A stretch of DNA of 64,000 nucleotides, taken from positions 364,859 through 428,858 of the forward strand of contig NZ_JAPDFS010000003.1 in assembly GCF_027257195.1 (NCBI RefSeq), written 5' to 3'. Positions 41,301 through 49,235 of this stretch are shown piece after piece. Position 1 is the stretch's first letter. Every line of letters begins with the position of its first letter. Under the pieces are notes generated by a model. That model had not been told where the DNA came from and made no database searches. It was given only the letters and a program-made list of their open reading frames with translations. A program made the position numbers and the translations under genes. This DNA comes from Halorubrum sp. F4 (lineage in GTDB: Archaea > Halobacteriota > Halobacteria > Halobacteriales > Haloferacaceae).

Positions 41301-43337
41301 GGCGAGATCCTGCCGCCCGACGTCGACCCGGACGGGCCGATCCCGGGCTCCGTCCCGGACGGCCCGTTTTTCGATCCGAGCGTCGATCCGGACGGTCCGA
41401 ACGTCGGCCCGGACGCCCCGGACAGCGACCCGGACGCCCCGGACAGCGACCCGAGCGACGGTTCATCCGCGTCGCGACCGTTCGACCCGGCGATCGACGA
41501 CGACCGGCTCTCGGCCGTCTCCGAGCGGATCGGGCGGGCGCTCCGCGGTCGAAACGCCGACGTCGAGGTGGACCCCGCGAACCCGCTGGCCGCGCTGGAG
41601 GCGGCGGCGGTCGATCCGGACCTCGTCGACGACGTCGGCCTCACCGACGAGGAGTACGAGCTTATCGAGGCGGCCGCCGCGGTTCGAGCGCCCGGAGACC
41701 GGGTACCCCCGCGTGAGGACCCCGCCGAGGGGTCGGTCCGGACCGCGTCGACGTCGTCCGAGGTCGCGTCGCTCGCGGCGGCGGCGGAAGGCGACGCCCG
41801 AACGCCCGATCCGGACGCGGAGTGGACCGTCGACGACGACGGCCTCTCGGCGAGCACCGAGGGCTGGACCGGGCTCGTTCGTCCCGTCGAGGAGACACCG
41901 AGCGTGTGGGAAACGACGGTCTCGCCGGGCGCGTCCGGACGGGCTGGGCTCCTCTTCCGCCTCCACGACGAGACCCACTACCACGCGGTCGCCGTCGGCG
42001 ACGGTGAGGTCGCCCTCCAGCGTCGGACCGGCGACGGCGTCGAGGCCCTTCGGCGAGTGCCGTTCGAGCACGGGTCGGAGGCGGGTCCGCTGACGCTCCG
42101 CGTTCGTGCGGACGACACGACGCTGTGGGTCTCCGTCGACGACGTTCCGCTGTTCGGCGTCGACGACGAGTTCCCTGGCGGCGGTACAGCTGGGGTGTTC
42201 ACCACCGCCGACGACGCGACGTTCACGTCGCTGTCGGTTCACTCGTCGGTCGCCGACGCACGACTCCTGGCGGACGCGTTCGCGGAGGACGACCCGGTCG
42301 ACGCGGACGGAACCGCCGAGAGCGACGCGTCCGAGGAACCGTACGCCTCCGGCGGGGAGGACGTCGCCGGCTGGCAGGTGGTCGACGAGCCGCCGTACAC
42401 GACCCGTCACTCGCGCTGGCGCACCCGCGACGGCACGCTCGAACAGACGAGCAACCTGTACGGCTTCGTCGGGAACCGCTTCCGACAGCCGGGGACGTAC
42501 GCGGTGACCGGCGACGACGCGTGGAGCGACTACCGGCTCTTCGTTCGCCTCCGCTCCGAGGACGACGACGCGATCGGTGCCGTCTTCCGGTACCGTGGTC
42601 ACGACGAGTTCTATCGGTTCTCGATGGACCACGAGCGCGGATACCGTCGACTCACCCGCCGTTCGAACGGTGAGACGACGGTGTTGTGGGCCGACGACGA
42701 GCCGTACGAGGTCGGTCGCGAGTACCTCCTCACGATCGACTGCGTGGACGACGAGATCGTCGGCTACCTCGACGGTGAACGGCTGTTCGCGGTCACCGAC
42801 CCGGTCATCGACGCCGGGAGGGTCGGCGTCTACTGCCGGGCCAACGTCGGCGCGCGGTTCGAGGACGTCCGCGTCACCGCACCGGGAGACGGCTGGGTGC
42901 CGTACCACGTCTTCGAGTCGGAACCGGCGCTTCCGGCGGGCACCCGCGTCCGGATCGCCGAGCAGCCGCCGACGGACGCCGACCTGCCGGCAGGCGTGGT
43001 CGGTCGAGCGCGAAACGGGGACGCGGCCGGCCGGCTCCCGCCGACGCCGACGGCGTTCAGGCTGCGTGGCCCGCGGGGAACGGTCGGACACCGTCGAACC
43101 GTCCCGCCCGCGGACGCCTTCGATTCGTGTGAAGACGTGCGGGTAGTCCGGAGCGCGGACGGCACCGGAACGGTGCTGTTTCCCGACGTCGACGACGACG
43201 TGAGCACGCTACGTCTGCGGTTGACGTATCGTCGCTCGATCGACGACGACGTCCGTACCCGGAACGGAAGCGACGAACCGGAGGAGACGGCCATCGACGT
43301 CCCACTGCCGCCGACGGCCGACGAGTCGGGGGAGTGA
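35367..43337 (+). CDS. Giant cytoplasmic beta-rich protein 2 (2656 aa), DUF6603-like and LamG-like modules
   Basis: A 2656-residue acidic protein, no signal peptide or membrane helix. The first 850 residues are long runs of alternating beta strands. The stretch FLGVSLDASLPAGIPLFSTG then LSIYGMGGLYAHNM (about 540-575) resembles what I remember of DUF6603, a domain of giant proteins of unknown function (low certainty). Residues about 1490-1750, 2150-2290 and 2331-2508 are LamG/DUF1080-like jelly rolls; the last reads GAVFRYRGHDEFYRFSMDHE, then IVGYLDGERLFAVTD. A repeat PDSDPDA lies near 2010-2030 and Pro-rich linkers near 880-945. ATG 35367 has a strong ribosome-binding site (GGAGGTG seven bases before) inside the end of the first giant gene; a GTG at 35361 overlapping that gene's stop is the alternative. 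Function unknown. Confidence 0.75.
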   Translation: MPTTRSSTADAEPLDELMADEFDPIGVSTDNLPDFLGEVLVDDYDYEDGEASVSLLVAGEPALSIPGSAGVTFVLGEPGTGETTVDATLIVDAEWELTIESVRLTARVDGDVLRPTPDEDGTRPEHLDVTTTVDVVVDHAWSLDVNGFEGVDLPPAEIGHTGVVIEATDVVLDVSPTGLSPAIADHDDFDGSSVDDGFVGLFVGDASVSFPDRWPVSGDVVLRGTAIGSGGLSGTIGYEPDVSFDPDAETYTGEGAGSLGDLAFAVTAVEVEFVQTALSTCSIAGELFVPYFDERVVVDLAFDMDGTLTARLVGLPDPGTESVGEVTDEDLVSLEVPGVAAFDVDSFGLVVAGDAEGVGVSVAGTLRPLVGEGGPDVDPGVDDLDLPTIEVPEITIDSDGEVDFEGSWIELPSQRSTELQGIEIEVTKLGFGTRDDGWRYVAFGGSIAIVEGIPAGASTEGLRVAWNPDGDGVEMTFDRIGVEFEVPDALAFSGSIAFDPADERYYGDVDLDLLALDTSISATLIVGRETGPDGEAFTFLGVSLDASLPAGIPLFSTGLSIYGMGGLYAHNMEPHRGDREWYALSGEADESWYHASGEPRVDDFDAQWRPSAGAFAFGAGVTLGTSADNGFALGSDLLLVIAFPGPVIMLEGRADVLSSGADVDAEGALRALAVLDGDAGNVTFGIDAAFTKRSADATLLDVRAGVEAHYDFADPSAWYLNLGRREPREDRVRAEALLFTAEGYLMIDADRVATGARAGYDESFEFGPLAVSFEAWVAGHVRLSWQPTHFSGEVLLHGSVELSAFGVGASITADAALGAEALDPFHLHGDVRVALETPWPLPDPEASVSLEWGPVPSPPPVPAPLDGVALGHERVTTRWPLPRSESLLTPDYATAGEGGENGDRLLGYDEGLPTPPDDGTVPPEDVPVVPPDVRPELTFSKSVIDDGDVGVNASTAGPEWRLVGDPTDDGPVEARYGLEDVSLERWDADAGGWVDDGPVFGSWAPLPDTRIGAGGAPDEAGTPPTANTKLRLWSVNPYDYGRNTGGAWEEGIDRLLGTYPCYADGRCFRLAGTEVGEELVRETADEVTVTHEEEGWPAFVSNTTGALPSVATLPTDEGTFEALTYAGPSRKDGGGATRSVVVDLDGSHRSVEVTLVLRRDHTHLTATAYGHGVVEDTDIRSVPQEVFDLRPDEDDHVAKAEPIGFERHTVTFDTEPGIDRVVLTSTGTFGIVEVCQATVPIGTLGAGGVEGAAHVRDRLDRWSDEPHVLEPNERYRLVVDTVVEARGVAGGPLADFEHRWPDDGTMREVAYFETSGPPALADVSTPLTPGGNGGNGTDVDEVRSFDTLSRYVEGSVPESVTPDGERPSTPRPVYRAYDVGVRFGEAYVETLYAMADRDLRLQVYDADDRPVRDVDGRLGSARWGKAGSRALKRHDRTWLSRVAEECGGVDEETLPHEDVLEERDPRLVFDPDATLEARLVPALLHETFDGGSDRWSVTGTADVTTDGHDGRDGDAATVTSTVDGEATLALDDDADLGVLSPNDDAVWFRGDRERPDGTYRIVGVDATDGTVTLAGVPDLGDDGTWRIAPERRVELSSAVGADATVRLTDAPGDSSPATWDDYAVTTNLRFTGGASGTAGVVVRDAPDAGRGYRFEVDADEDVYRLVRLDGDASTTLASTDAPPIEDGMDVGLRIQVIGRRVDVFVDDEPTFVVDDPDPLGPGGVAVRLADVQGLVVPEVLVEGFDTGSPVAYRFPFTTSLFADFVHQVHSFPGETFEVASEAALEAVPVDTPEAAVPLPDADPDPPGEAEARAYDRVFHALTPGDRPSIDGLDATWLLDGDAPTALLVRSPEPIDWTRTTAAVSCSETALPPETEPDVTKVTDVRYGAPESSADDGEATADGDGSVEVLFAETEPPEGHVVERRLTGEEGFTPEPVGEGIDDEFLDRSVLAPYRRVPTPEPGDVGDLPTPGDPFDGFVGEILPPDVDPDGPIPGSVPDGPFFDPSVDPDGPNVGPDAPDSDPDAPDSDPSDGSSASRPFDPAIDDDRLSAVSERIGRALRGRNADVEVDPANPLAALEAAAVDPDLVDDVGLTDEEYELIEAAAAVRAPGDRVPPREDPAEGSVRTASTSSEVASLAAAAEGDARTPDPDAEWTVDDDGLSASTEGWTGLVRPVEETPSVWETTVSPGASGRAGLLFRLHDETHYHAVAVGDGEVALQRRTGDGVEALRRVPFEHGSEAGPLTLRVRADDTTLWVSVDDVPLFGVDDEFPGGGTAGVFTTADDATFTSLSVHSSVADARLLADAFAEDDPVDADGTAESDASEEPYASGGEDVAGWQVVDEPPYTTRHSRWRTRDGTLEQTSNLYGFVGNRFRQPGTYAVTGDDAWSDYRLFVRLRSEDDDAIGAVFRYRGHDEFYRFSMDHERGYRRLTRRSNGETTVLWADDEPYEVGREYLLTIDCVDDEIVGYLDGERLFAVTDPVIDAGRVGVYCRANVGARFEDVRVTAPGDGWVPYHVFESEPALPAGTRVRIAEQPPTDADLPAGVVGRARNGDAAGRLPPTPTAFRLRGPRGTVGHRRTVPPADAFDSCEDVRVVRSADGTGTVLFPDVDDDVSTLRLRLTYRRSIDDDVRTRNGSDEPEETAIDVPLPPTADESGE

Positions 43338-43485
43338 GCGGGGGAGGCCGCCGCGGACGCGCTCGAACACCTCACGGAGCCGAGGTCGACTGGATCGTCG
43401 CCGGCGGCGTCGGCTTCGGCTTCGGACTGCCCGAAGAGTAGCGGCGGAGCCGATCCGTTATATTCCCGGCACGCGAGCCCCACGC

Positions 43486-44619
43486 ATGGACGAACGCGTA
43501 CGCGAACACGCGGAGGTGCTCGTCGACTGGAGCGCGCGGGTCGACCCGGGAGAACACGTCGTCGTGAGCGTCGCCGAGGACGCCCACGACCTCGGCGTCG
43601 CGGTCGCGGAGGCGCTCGGCGAACGGGGCGCGACCGTGACGACGCTGTACGGTTCCGACGAGGTCTCCCGTGCCTACCTGAAGGGAGCCGAGGCGGGTGC
43701 CGAGGGCGGGACGCCCGACTTCGACGAGGACTCCGCGGTCGACCTGGCGATCTTCGAGGCTGCCGACGTCTACCTCCGGCTGGGCGGCGGCCGCAACACG
43801 GCCGCGACCGCGGACGTCGACCGCGAGACGCGTCAGGCCTACGCCAGAGCCAGAAAGGGCGTCCGGGAGGCGCGGATGGACACCGACTGGGTGTCGACGG
43901 TCCACCCCACCCGGAGCCTCGCCCAGCAGGCCGGGATGGCCCACGAGGAGTACGAGGACTTCGTCTACGACGCGATCCTCCGCGACTGGGAGGAGTTGGC
44001 CGGAGAGATGGCCCACATGAAGGGAGTCCTCGACGACGGCGACGAGGTCCGGATCGTCACCGAGCGTGAGGACGACCCCGACACCGACCTCCGGATGTCG
44101 ATCGCGGGCCGGACCGCCGTCAACTCCGCGGCGTCCGTCGCGTACGACTCCCACAACCTGCCGAGCGGCGAGGTGTTCACCGCCCCCTACGACGCCGAGG
44201 GCGAGGTCTTCTTCGACGTGCCGATGACGATCGACGCGACCCGCGTCCGAAACGTCCGCCTCGTCTTCGAGGACGGCGAGGTGGTCGACTTCGCCGCGGA
44301 GGCGGGTGAGGACGCGCTCGCGAGCGTGCTCGAGACGGACCCCGGCGCGCGGCGGCTCGGTGAGTTAGGGATCGGGATGAACCGCGGGATCGACCGGTTC
44401 ACCGACTCGATCCTCTTCGACGAGAAGATGGGGGACACGGTCCACCTCGCGCTCGGCCGCGCCTACGACGCCTGCCTGCCCGACGGGGAATCGGGCAACG
44501 AGAGCGCGGTCCACGTCGACATGATAAGCGACGTGAGCGCGGAGTCGACGATGAGCGTCGACGGCGAGGTCGTCCAGCGCGACGGGACCTTCCGGTGGGA
44601 GGACGGCTTCGAGGGATAA
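43486..44619 (+). CDS. M29-family aminopeptidase (AmpS/AmpT type)
   Basis: A 377-residue metallopeptidase of family M29. The metal-binding residues fit NLPSGEVFTAP (about 225-235, Glu), RRLGELGIGMN (about 289-299, Glu), MGDTVHLALGRAYD (about 318-331, His), and VHVDMISD (about 343-350, His and Asp). The N-terminal half is a Rossmann-like domain that binds the substrate end. The enzyme removes N-terminal amino acids from peptides in the cytoplasm. It could use Co, Zn or Mn. A TATA-like TTATATT lies about 26 bases before ATG 43486, so the transcript is likely leaderless. It is a single-gene unit, convergent with the lut genes. Confidence 0.9.
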   Translation: MDERVREHAEVLVDWSARVDPGEHVVVSVAEDAHDLGVAVAEALGERGATVTTLYGSDEVSRAYLKGAEAGAEGGTPDFDEDSAVDLAIFEAADVYLRLGGGRNTAATADVDRETRQAYARARKGVREARMDTDWVSTVHPTRSLAQQAGMAHEEYEDFVYDAILRDWEELAGEMAHMKGVLDDGDEVRIVTEREDDPDTDLRMSIAGRTAVNSAASVAYDSHNLPSGEVFTAPYDAEGEVFFDVPMTIDATRVRNVRLVFEDGEVVDFAAEAGEDALASVLETDPGARRLGELGIGMNRGIDRFTDSILFDEKMGDTVHLALGRAYDACLPDGESGNESAVHVDMISDVSAESTMSVDGEVVQRDGTFRWEDGFEG

Positions 44620-44670
44620 CGCGGGATTCGGGGACCGAATCGGGTGCCAATCCGAAGTGGAGCCGGGCGA

Positions 44671-46905
44671 CTACCGCGCGTCGAGCAGCCGAACCGGGTG
44701 TGTCGGTCGGCGTGCCAGCAGCGCGTCGAGCTGTTCGAGACACGACGTGCCGCTGGCGACGACGGTTCGGTCCGCGGCGTCGTCCGTCGTGAACTGGTCG
44801 GCGAGCGTCCCGCCCACGTCGACGCTGAGCTCGTAGTACTCCGACTTGTAGCCGAAGCTCCCGGCCATGCCACAACACTCCACGTCCGAGGTCGCGACGT
44901 CGAACCCGCAGTCCTCCAGGACCGCCAGCGTGTAGGGTTCGAGGTCGAGCGTGCGCTGCTGGCAGTGGCTGTGATAGGCGATCCGCTCGCCGTTCCCGTC
45001 GGCGAGCACGTCGACGCTCGCGCCGTTCTCCAGCAACCCGTAGACGTACTCCATGACCTCGTAGCTGTCCTCCTTCAGCGCCGTGTACTCGTCCTCGGGG
45101 AGGAGCCGTTCGTACTCCCGATGGAACATAGCGAGGTCCGACGGCTCGATCACGACGACGTCGCGGCCCGCGGCGACGGCGGGCGAGAGCGCCTCGTAGA
45201 CGGCCTCGGCGTTGGCTCGGGCGGTCGCCACCATCCCCTGTGAGAGCGGCGCTCGCCCGCTCTCGCCGGCGGATGGGACGTCGACGTGGACGTCGATCGA
45301 CTCGAGGACTCGGACAGCCGCCTTCCCCCGTTCGGTCCGCACGTAGTTCGTGTACGCGTCGGGGTAGAGCGCGACCCGGCGACGCGCCTCCTCGGGGTCC
45401 ACGCGCGACCCGCGCGTCTCGAACCACTCGACGAGCGACTCGCGCTCGAACGCCGGGAGCTCGCGACGGGCGTCGACGCCGAGGGTTCGCTCCATCACCG
45501 AGCGGGCGACGTCGGTTCGGGCGACCCGGTTCGAGAGCGGCGCGAACGCCGACCCGAGTCTCGCGAGCGCGTCGAAGTTGCCGAACAGCCGCTTCTGGAG
45601 GTCGATCCCGCCGGGCTCCTCGTCCGGGGTGAGCCCCTCGACGAGGAAGTCGAGGTCGCCGTCCGTTCCTCGATTGATGCGGTCGCGGACGACGGTGTTG
45701 ATCCACGGGATGTCGATCTTCACCGGACACCCGTTCACACACCGGCTACACCCCGTACAGAGGTCGTTGAACTCGGCGGCGCTCTCCTGCCCGTGGACGC
45801 CCGCCTCCCAGCCGGTGGCGATGCCGCCGGAGTACGTCTCGCCGCCGAAGGCATGCCCGCCGACGTGCTGGAAGTTCGCACACGAGTTCGCACACGCCGA
45901 ACACCGGATACAGTACAGCGTCTCCCTGAGGTCGTCGTCCTCGCGCATCGCCATGCGGCCGTTGTCGATGAGCACGAGGTGGAACTCGCGGTCGCCGCCC
46001 GACTCGAGTTCGCGGCCGTCGAGGGGGTCGGAGCCGCCGCTGCCTCCACCACCTCCGCCGCCTCCGCTGCCGAAGGTCGGCGAGTCGCCCGGCGGCGTGA
46101 GAAGCGAGAGGTAGGAGGTGACGTCCTGTCCGGTCCCCGACCGGCCGATGAGTTCGACGAACGGCTGGAGGTCCTCGACGCGGGGAACGACCTTCTCGAC
46201 GCCCGCGACCGCGACGTGGGTGTTCGTGGCCTGCACGCACTTGCGGGCGTTTCCCTCGCTCGTGACCAACGCGAGCGTGCCGGTGTCCGCCGTGACGAAG
46301 TTCGCGCCGGTCATGCCGACCTCGGCGTCCAGGATCCGCTCGCCGAGGTACTCGCGGGCGAACCGCGTCAGCTCCTCGGCGGTCTCGAGGGGCTCGTCGG
46401 GGTCGAACACCTCGTTGAACAGGTCGGCGATCTCCTCGCGGGACTTGTGGATGGCAGGGGCGACGATGTGCGAGGGAGCCTCCTCCGCGATCTGGAGGAC
46501 GAACTCGGCGAGGTCGGTCTCCCAGACCTCCGCGCCGCTCGCCTCGAGCGCGTCGTTCACCTCGATCTCCTCCGTGGTCATCGACTTCGATTTCACCACG
46601 TTCCGGCCGTCGACGACCTCCGAGACGTATCGGTTCGCGTCGGCGGCGTCCTCGGCGACGTAGACGGTGCCGCCGTTGGCCTCGATCGTCTCGGTGAGCC
46701 GGTCGAGGAGTTCCGGGAGCCGTTCGATCGCGTCCTCCTTGATCGATCTCGCCTCGTCCTTGAGGGATTCGTAGTCGTCGAGCTTCGCGACCGACTCGTA
46801 TCGCCCCTCGTTGAACACCCGCGTGTTCTCGTGGACGCTGTCGCCCTCGGTGTCGAGGAGGTGGCGGATGCGCTCGGCCTTCCGCCGGCGGTCGTCGACG
46901 CTCAT
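44671..46905 (-). CDS. LutB-LutA fusion: LUD-domain iron-sulfur lactate oxidation protein
   Basis: A 744-residue fusion. The N-terminal LUD domain (about residues 60-290) is LutB/LldF-like (SMTTEEIEVNDALEASGAEV, VGMTGANFVTADTGTLALVT). A Gly/Ser linker separates it from two [4Fe-4S] motifs, CIRCSACANSC (about 333-343) and CTGCSRCVNGCP (about 386-397). The C-terminal part carries a Cys-rich LutA/GlpC-type domain with HSHCQQRTLDLEPY and VECCGMAGSFGYKSEY. In bacteria LutA, LutB and LutC together oxidise L-lactate to pyruvate, feeding electrons to the respiratory chain. Fusion of A and B is common in archaea. The gene directly follows lutC. Confidence 0.85.
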   Translation of the reverse strand: MSVDDRRRKAERIRHLLDTEGDSVHENTRVFNEGRYESVAKLDDYESLKDEARSIKEDAIERLPELLDRLTETIEANGGTVYVAEDAADANRYVSEVVDGRNVVKSKSMTTEEIEVNDALEASGAEVWETDLAEFVLQIAEEAPSHIVAPAIHKSREEIADLFNEVFDPDEPLETAEELTRFAREYLGERILDAEVGMTGANFVTADTGTLALVTSEGNARKCVQATNTHVAVAGVEKVVPRVEDLQPFVELIGRSGTGQDVTSYLSLLTPPGDSPTFGSGGGGGGGGSGGSDPLDGRELESGGDREFHLVLIDNGRMAMREDDDLRETLYCIRCSACANSCANFQHVGGHAFGGETYSGGIATGWEAGVHGQESAAEFNDLCTGCSRCVNGCPVKIDIPWINTVVRDRINRGTDGDLDFLVEGLTPDEEPGGIDLQKRLFGNFDALARLGSAFAPLSNRVARTDVARSVMERTLGVDARRELPAFERESLVEWFETRGSRVDPEEARRRVALYPDAYTNYVRTERGKAAVRVLESIDVHVDVPSAGESGRAPLSQGMVATARANAEAVYEALSPAVAAGRDVVVIEPSDLAMFHREYERLLPEDEYTALKEDSYEVMEYVYGLLENGASVDVLADGNGERIAYHSHCQQRTLDLEPYTLAVLEDCGFDVATSDVECCGMAGSFGYKSEYYELSVDVGGTLADQFTTDDAADRTVVASGTSCLEQLDALLARRPTHPVRLLDAR

Positions 46906-47412
46906 CTACGCGTCCTCCAGGAGCACGACCGTGACCGCCATCGGCCCGTGGGCCCCCGTCACGAGCGAGCCCATGTCGGCGGTGGCGCTCGGTCCGGTCG
47001 CGATGACGGCCCGTCCGGTGCCGCCGCGGATGTCCTCGGCCAATCGATCGAACGCCGCGTCCATGTCCGGGAGGACGTCGCTCGCGGCGACGACGGCGAC
47101 GTGTTCGTCGGCGTAGAGGCTCACCGGTTCCTCGCCGGCGGGTCCGCCCTGAACGACCACGGAGCCGTAGTCGGCGATCCCGTACCCGGCGGCGGTGACG
47201 CCGGTCCTCGCGGCCTCGAGGTCCGCCACCGTCGGGTTCGTCTCCACGTCGGCCGGCAGGGAGACGTCCGCGAACGGGAGCGGCGTGCCGACCGCGGGCG
47301 CGTCGAGAAGCGGGGCGAGCGTCGACTCGAATTCCTCAGTGCTCGTCCGAACGAGTTCGACCCCGATCTCGGTAAGCGACGACTCGAAGGTCGAGAGCGG
47401 TTCCGTTGACAT
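46906..47412 (-). CDS. LUD-domain protein LutC/LldG-like
   Basis: A 168-residue LUD-domain protein. YGIADYGSVVVQGGPAGEEP (about residues 95-114), LYADEHVAVVAASDVLPDMD and GRAVIATGPSATADMGSLVT with HGPMAVTVVLLED at the end are the usual LutC/LldG pattern. It acts with the LutB-LutA fusion in lactate utilisation, as the third component of the complex. Its stop codon abuts the start of the larger gene, so the two form one operon, transcribed from a promoter at about 47420-47480. A regulator of lut genes is not adjacent. Confidence 0.85.
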   Translation of the reverse strand: MSTEPLSTFESSLTEIGVELVRTSTEEFESTLAPLLDAPAVGTPLPFADVSLPADVETNPTVADLEAARTGVTAAGYGIADYGSVVVQGGPAGEEPVSLYADEHVAVVAASDVLPDMDAAFDRLAEDIRGGTGRAVIATGPSATADMGSLVTGAHGPMAVTVVLLEDA

Positions 47413-47498
47413 GTGCTATCAGTTCACTAAACGGCCTAATGGGCGTTTCCCTCCCGCACCGGCACGAAAAGCGAGGCCGAACTACGCCGCCGTCCGCC

Positions 47499-49235
47499 TC
47501 ACCGCAGCGCGTCGAGGTCGAACTCGAAGGCGGCGACGGGTACCTCGAGGTCGTGGTCGACGAGGACCGCCGGGTGGACCTCGCCGATCACGCCGACGGA
47601 CTCGCCGTCGATGGTGACGCTCGCGGTCCGACCGTCGATGAACGTCGGATGGTCGGTCCGTGGAGTCTCGAGCTCGGCGCCGAAGTCGTCACACACCGCC
47701 TGGAGCCGACCCTTCGCGGCCTCGTAGGAGGCGTCGCGGCGCGCGACCGCGCCGGCGACGTGGCGGGCCTCGGAAACGTTCGTGTTCTCCGCCTCGTCGC
47801 GCTCGGCGACGAAGCCGACCTCGGCGACGTCCTGCGGATAGGCGTTGTGGGTGTTGCCCTCGAGCAGGAGCAGGAGCGACGGGAGCGCCCACGTCCGGAG
47901 CTGGGTGTACTCCTCGCTGTACGGCTCCGTGATCCGGACGGGTTCGCCCCCGCCGAGGACGGCGGTCCCCGGCTCGACCCGCATGCGGTCGTAGTTCTCC
48001 TCGCCGCTCGTCATGTGGAAGTTGAGCAGGTCCTCGAAGCCGAGCCCGACGAGGCTCGTCCGGACGGCGTCCTCGAGCCGGGTGCGCTCGTGACGCCCCC
48101 CGACGGTTCCCACGTCCGGGTAGCGCGGCTCCAGCTCGTCGAAGCCGTGCGCGCGTCCCACGTCGTCGACGAGGTCGAGCGGGTGGAGCACGTCCACGCG
48201 GTACGGCGGGATCTCCACCTCGTAGGTCACCGCCTCGTCGAGCGTGTAGCTGGCGTCCAGCCCCGAGCGCTCGAAGCAGTCGACGACGTCCTCGGGCTCG
48301 AAATCGACGCCGAGCAGCGTCTCGATCCGGTCGTGAGACACCGACTTCCCGTCGATCTCGAGGTTCGGGCGGAGGAGGTCGGAGCCGTACTCCTCGGGAT
48401 GGGTCGCGCCGTCCGCGTACGCGACCTCGACCTCCTCTATCGTCGCGCCGCGCGCGGAGAGCGCGTAACAGACGATCGTACACATCTTGTCGATCGTCCA
48501 CTGGTCCGTGCCGGTGAGTTCGACGAGCAGCTCGCGCGACTCGGTGTCGACCTCGGTTCGCCTCCCGTTGATCACGGGCGGGAACGAGAACAGCCCGAGT
48601 TCGTCGTAGATCGCGGGGTATCGGTCGTACTCGCTCACGAGGTCGGCGTACGTCCGCCCGGTGTCGTGCTCCTCCAGCACCTCGGCGGGCGTCAGCTCGT
48701 CGTTCGAATCGAGCGGGACGAACGTCTCGCCGTCGGGCTCGATCCCTCGATAGGTGATCGAGCGCTCCGCGCCCTCCCGGAGCGGCGCGCCCTTCACCAT
48801 CGCCAGGTCGTGGATCCCGATCGCGCCCTTCGCGCGGCCGCGACCCATCGTGGCGTGGAGCTTCTCCTGCAGCTGGATCAGCGACTCCAGGGCCGACTCG
48901 TCGAGGTCGACGCCGCGGACCACCGCGCCCGTGACGTACGGGCGCTCGTCGGGCACCGACTCGTCGACCTCGATCGTCCACTCGGCGTCGTTGGTCTCGG
49001 GGACGTACACCCCGCGGTCGTCGCCGTAGTGGTAGCGAAGCGACCGGGCGACGCCCTCGACGCTCAGCCGGTCGAGCCGGTCGGGCGCGAACTCGAACTG
49101 CAGCTCGCCGTCGTCGGTCTCGCCCTCGAACTCCAACCCGAGCCCGAAGAGGTCCTCCTTGAACTCCTCGTCCGTCTTCTCCGTCCGGCCGGTGAGCCCC
49201 CGGAGCGCGTCGGGGTCGACGTCCACGACGGGCAT
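47499..49235 (-). CDS. pheT: Phenylalanyl-tRNA synthetase beta subunit
   Basis: A 578-residue beta subunit of archaeal/eukaryotic type. It contains the B3/B4 editing module (MGRGRAKGAIGIHDLAMVKG and the following region, about residues 131-150), a B5 domain (VSHDRIETLLGVDFEPEDVV), the PPYRVDVLHPLDLVDDVGRA segment, and a catalytic-like core with GFEDLLNFHMTSGEENYDRM. With the alpha subunit it charges tRNA-Phe with phenylalanine. The start, ATG 49235, overlaps the pheS stop codon by one base (TGATG). Reading further upstream in that frame gives a Gly/Arg-rich shadow inside pheS. Archaeal PheT lacks the extra tRNA-binding domain of the bacterial protein, in line with the short length. Confidence 0.95.
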   Translation of the reverse strand: MPVVDVDPDALRGLTGRTEKTDEEFKEDLFGLGLEFEGETDDGELQFEFAPDRLDRLSVEGVARSLRYHYGDDRGVYVPETNDAEWTIEVDESVPDERPYVTGAVVRGVDLDESALESLIQLQEKLHATMGRGRAKGAIGIHDLAMVKGAPLREGAERSITYRGIEPDGETFVPLDSNDELTPAEVLEEHDTGRTYADLVSEYDRYPAIYDELGLFSFPPVINGRRTEVDTESRELLVELTGTDQWTIDKMCTIVCYALSARGATIEEVEVAYADGATHPEEYGSDLLRPNLEIDGKSVSHDRIETLLGVDFEPEDVVDCFERSGLDASYTLDEAVTYEVEIPPYRVDVLHPLDLVDDVGRAHGFDELEPRYPDVGTVGGRHERTRLEDAVRTSLVGLGFEDLLNFHMTSGEENYDRMRVEPGTAVLGGGEPVRITEPYSEEYTQLRTWALPSLLLLLEGNTHNAYPQDVAEVGFVAERDEAENTNVSEARHVAGAVARRDASYEAAKGRLQAVCDDFGAELETPRTDHPTFIDGRTASVTIDGESVGVIGEVHPAVLVDHDLEVPVAAFEFDLDALR

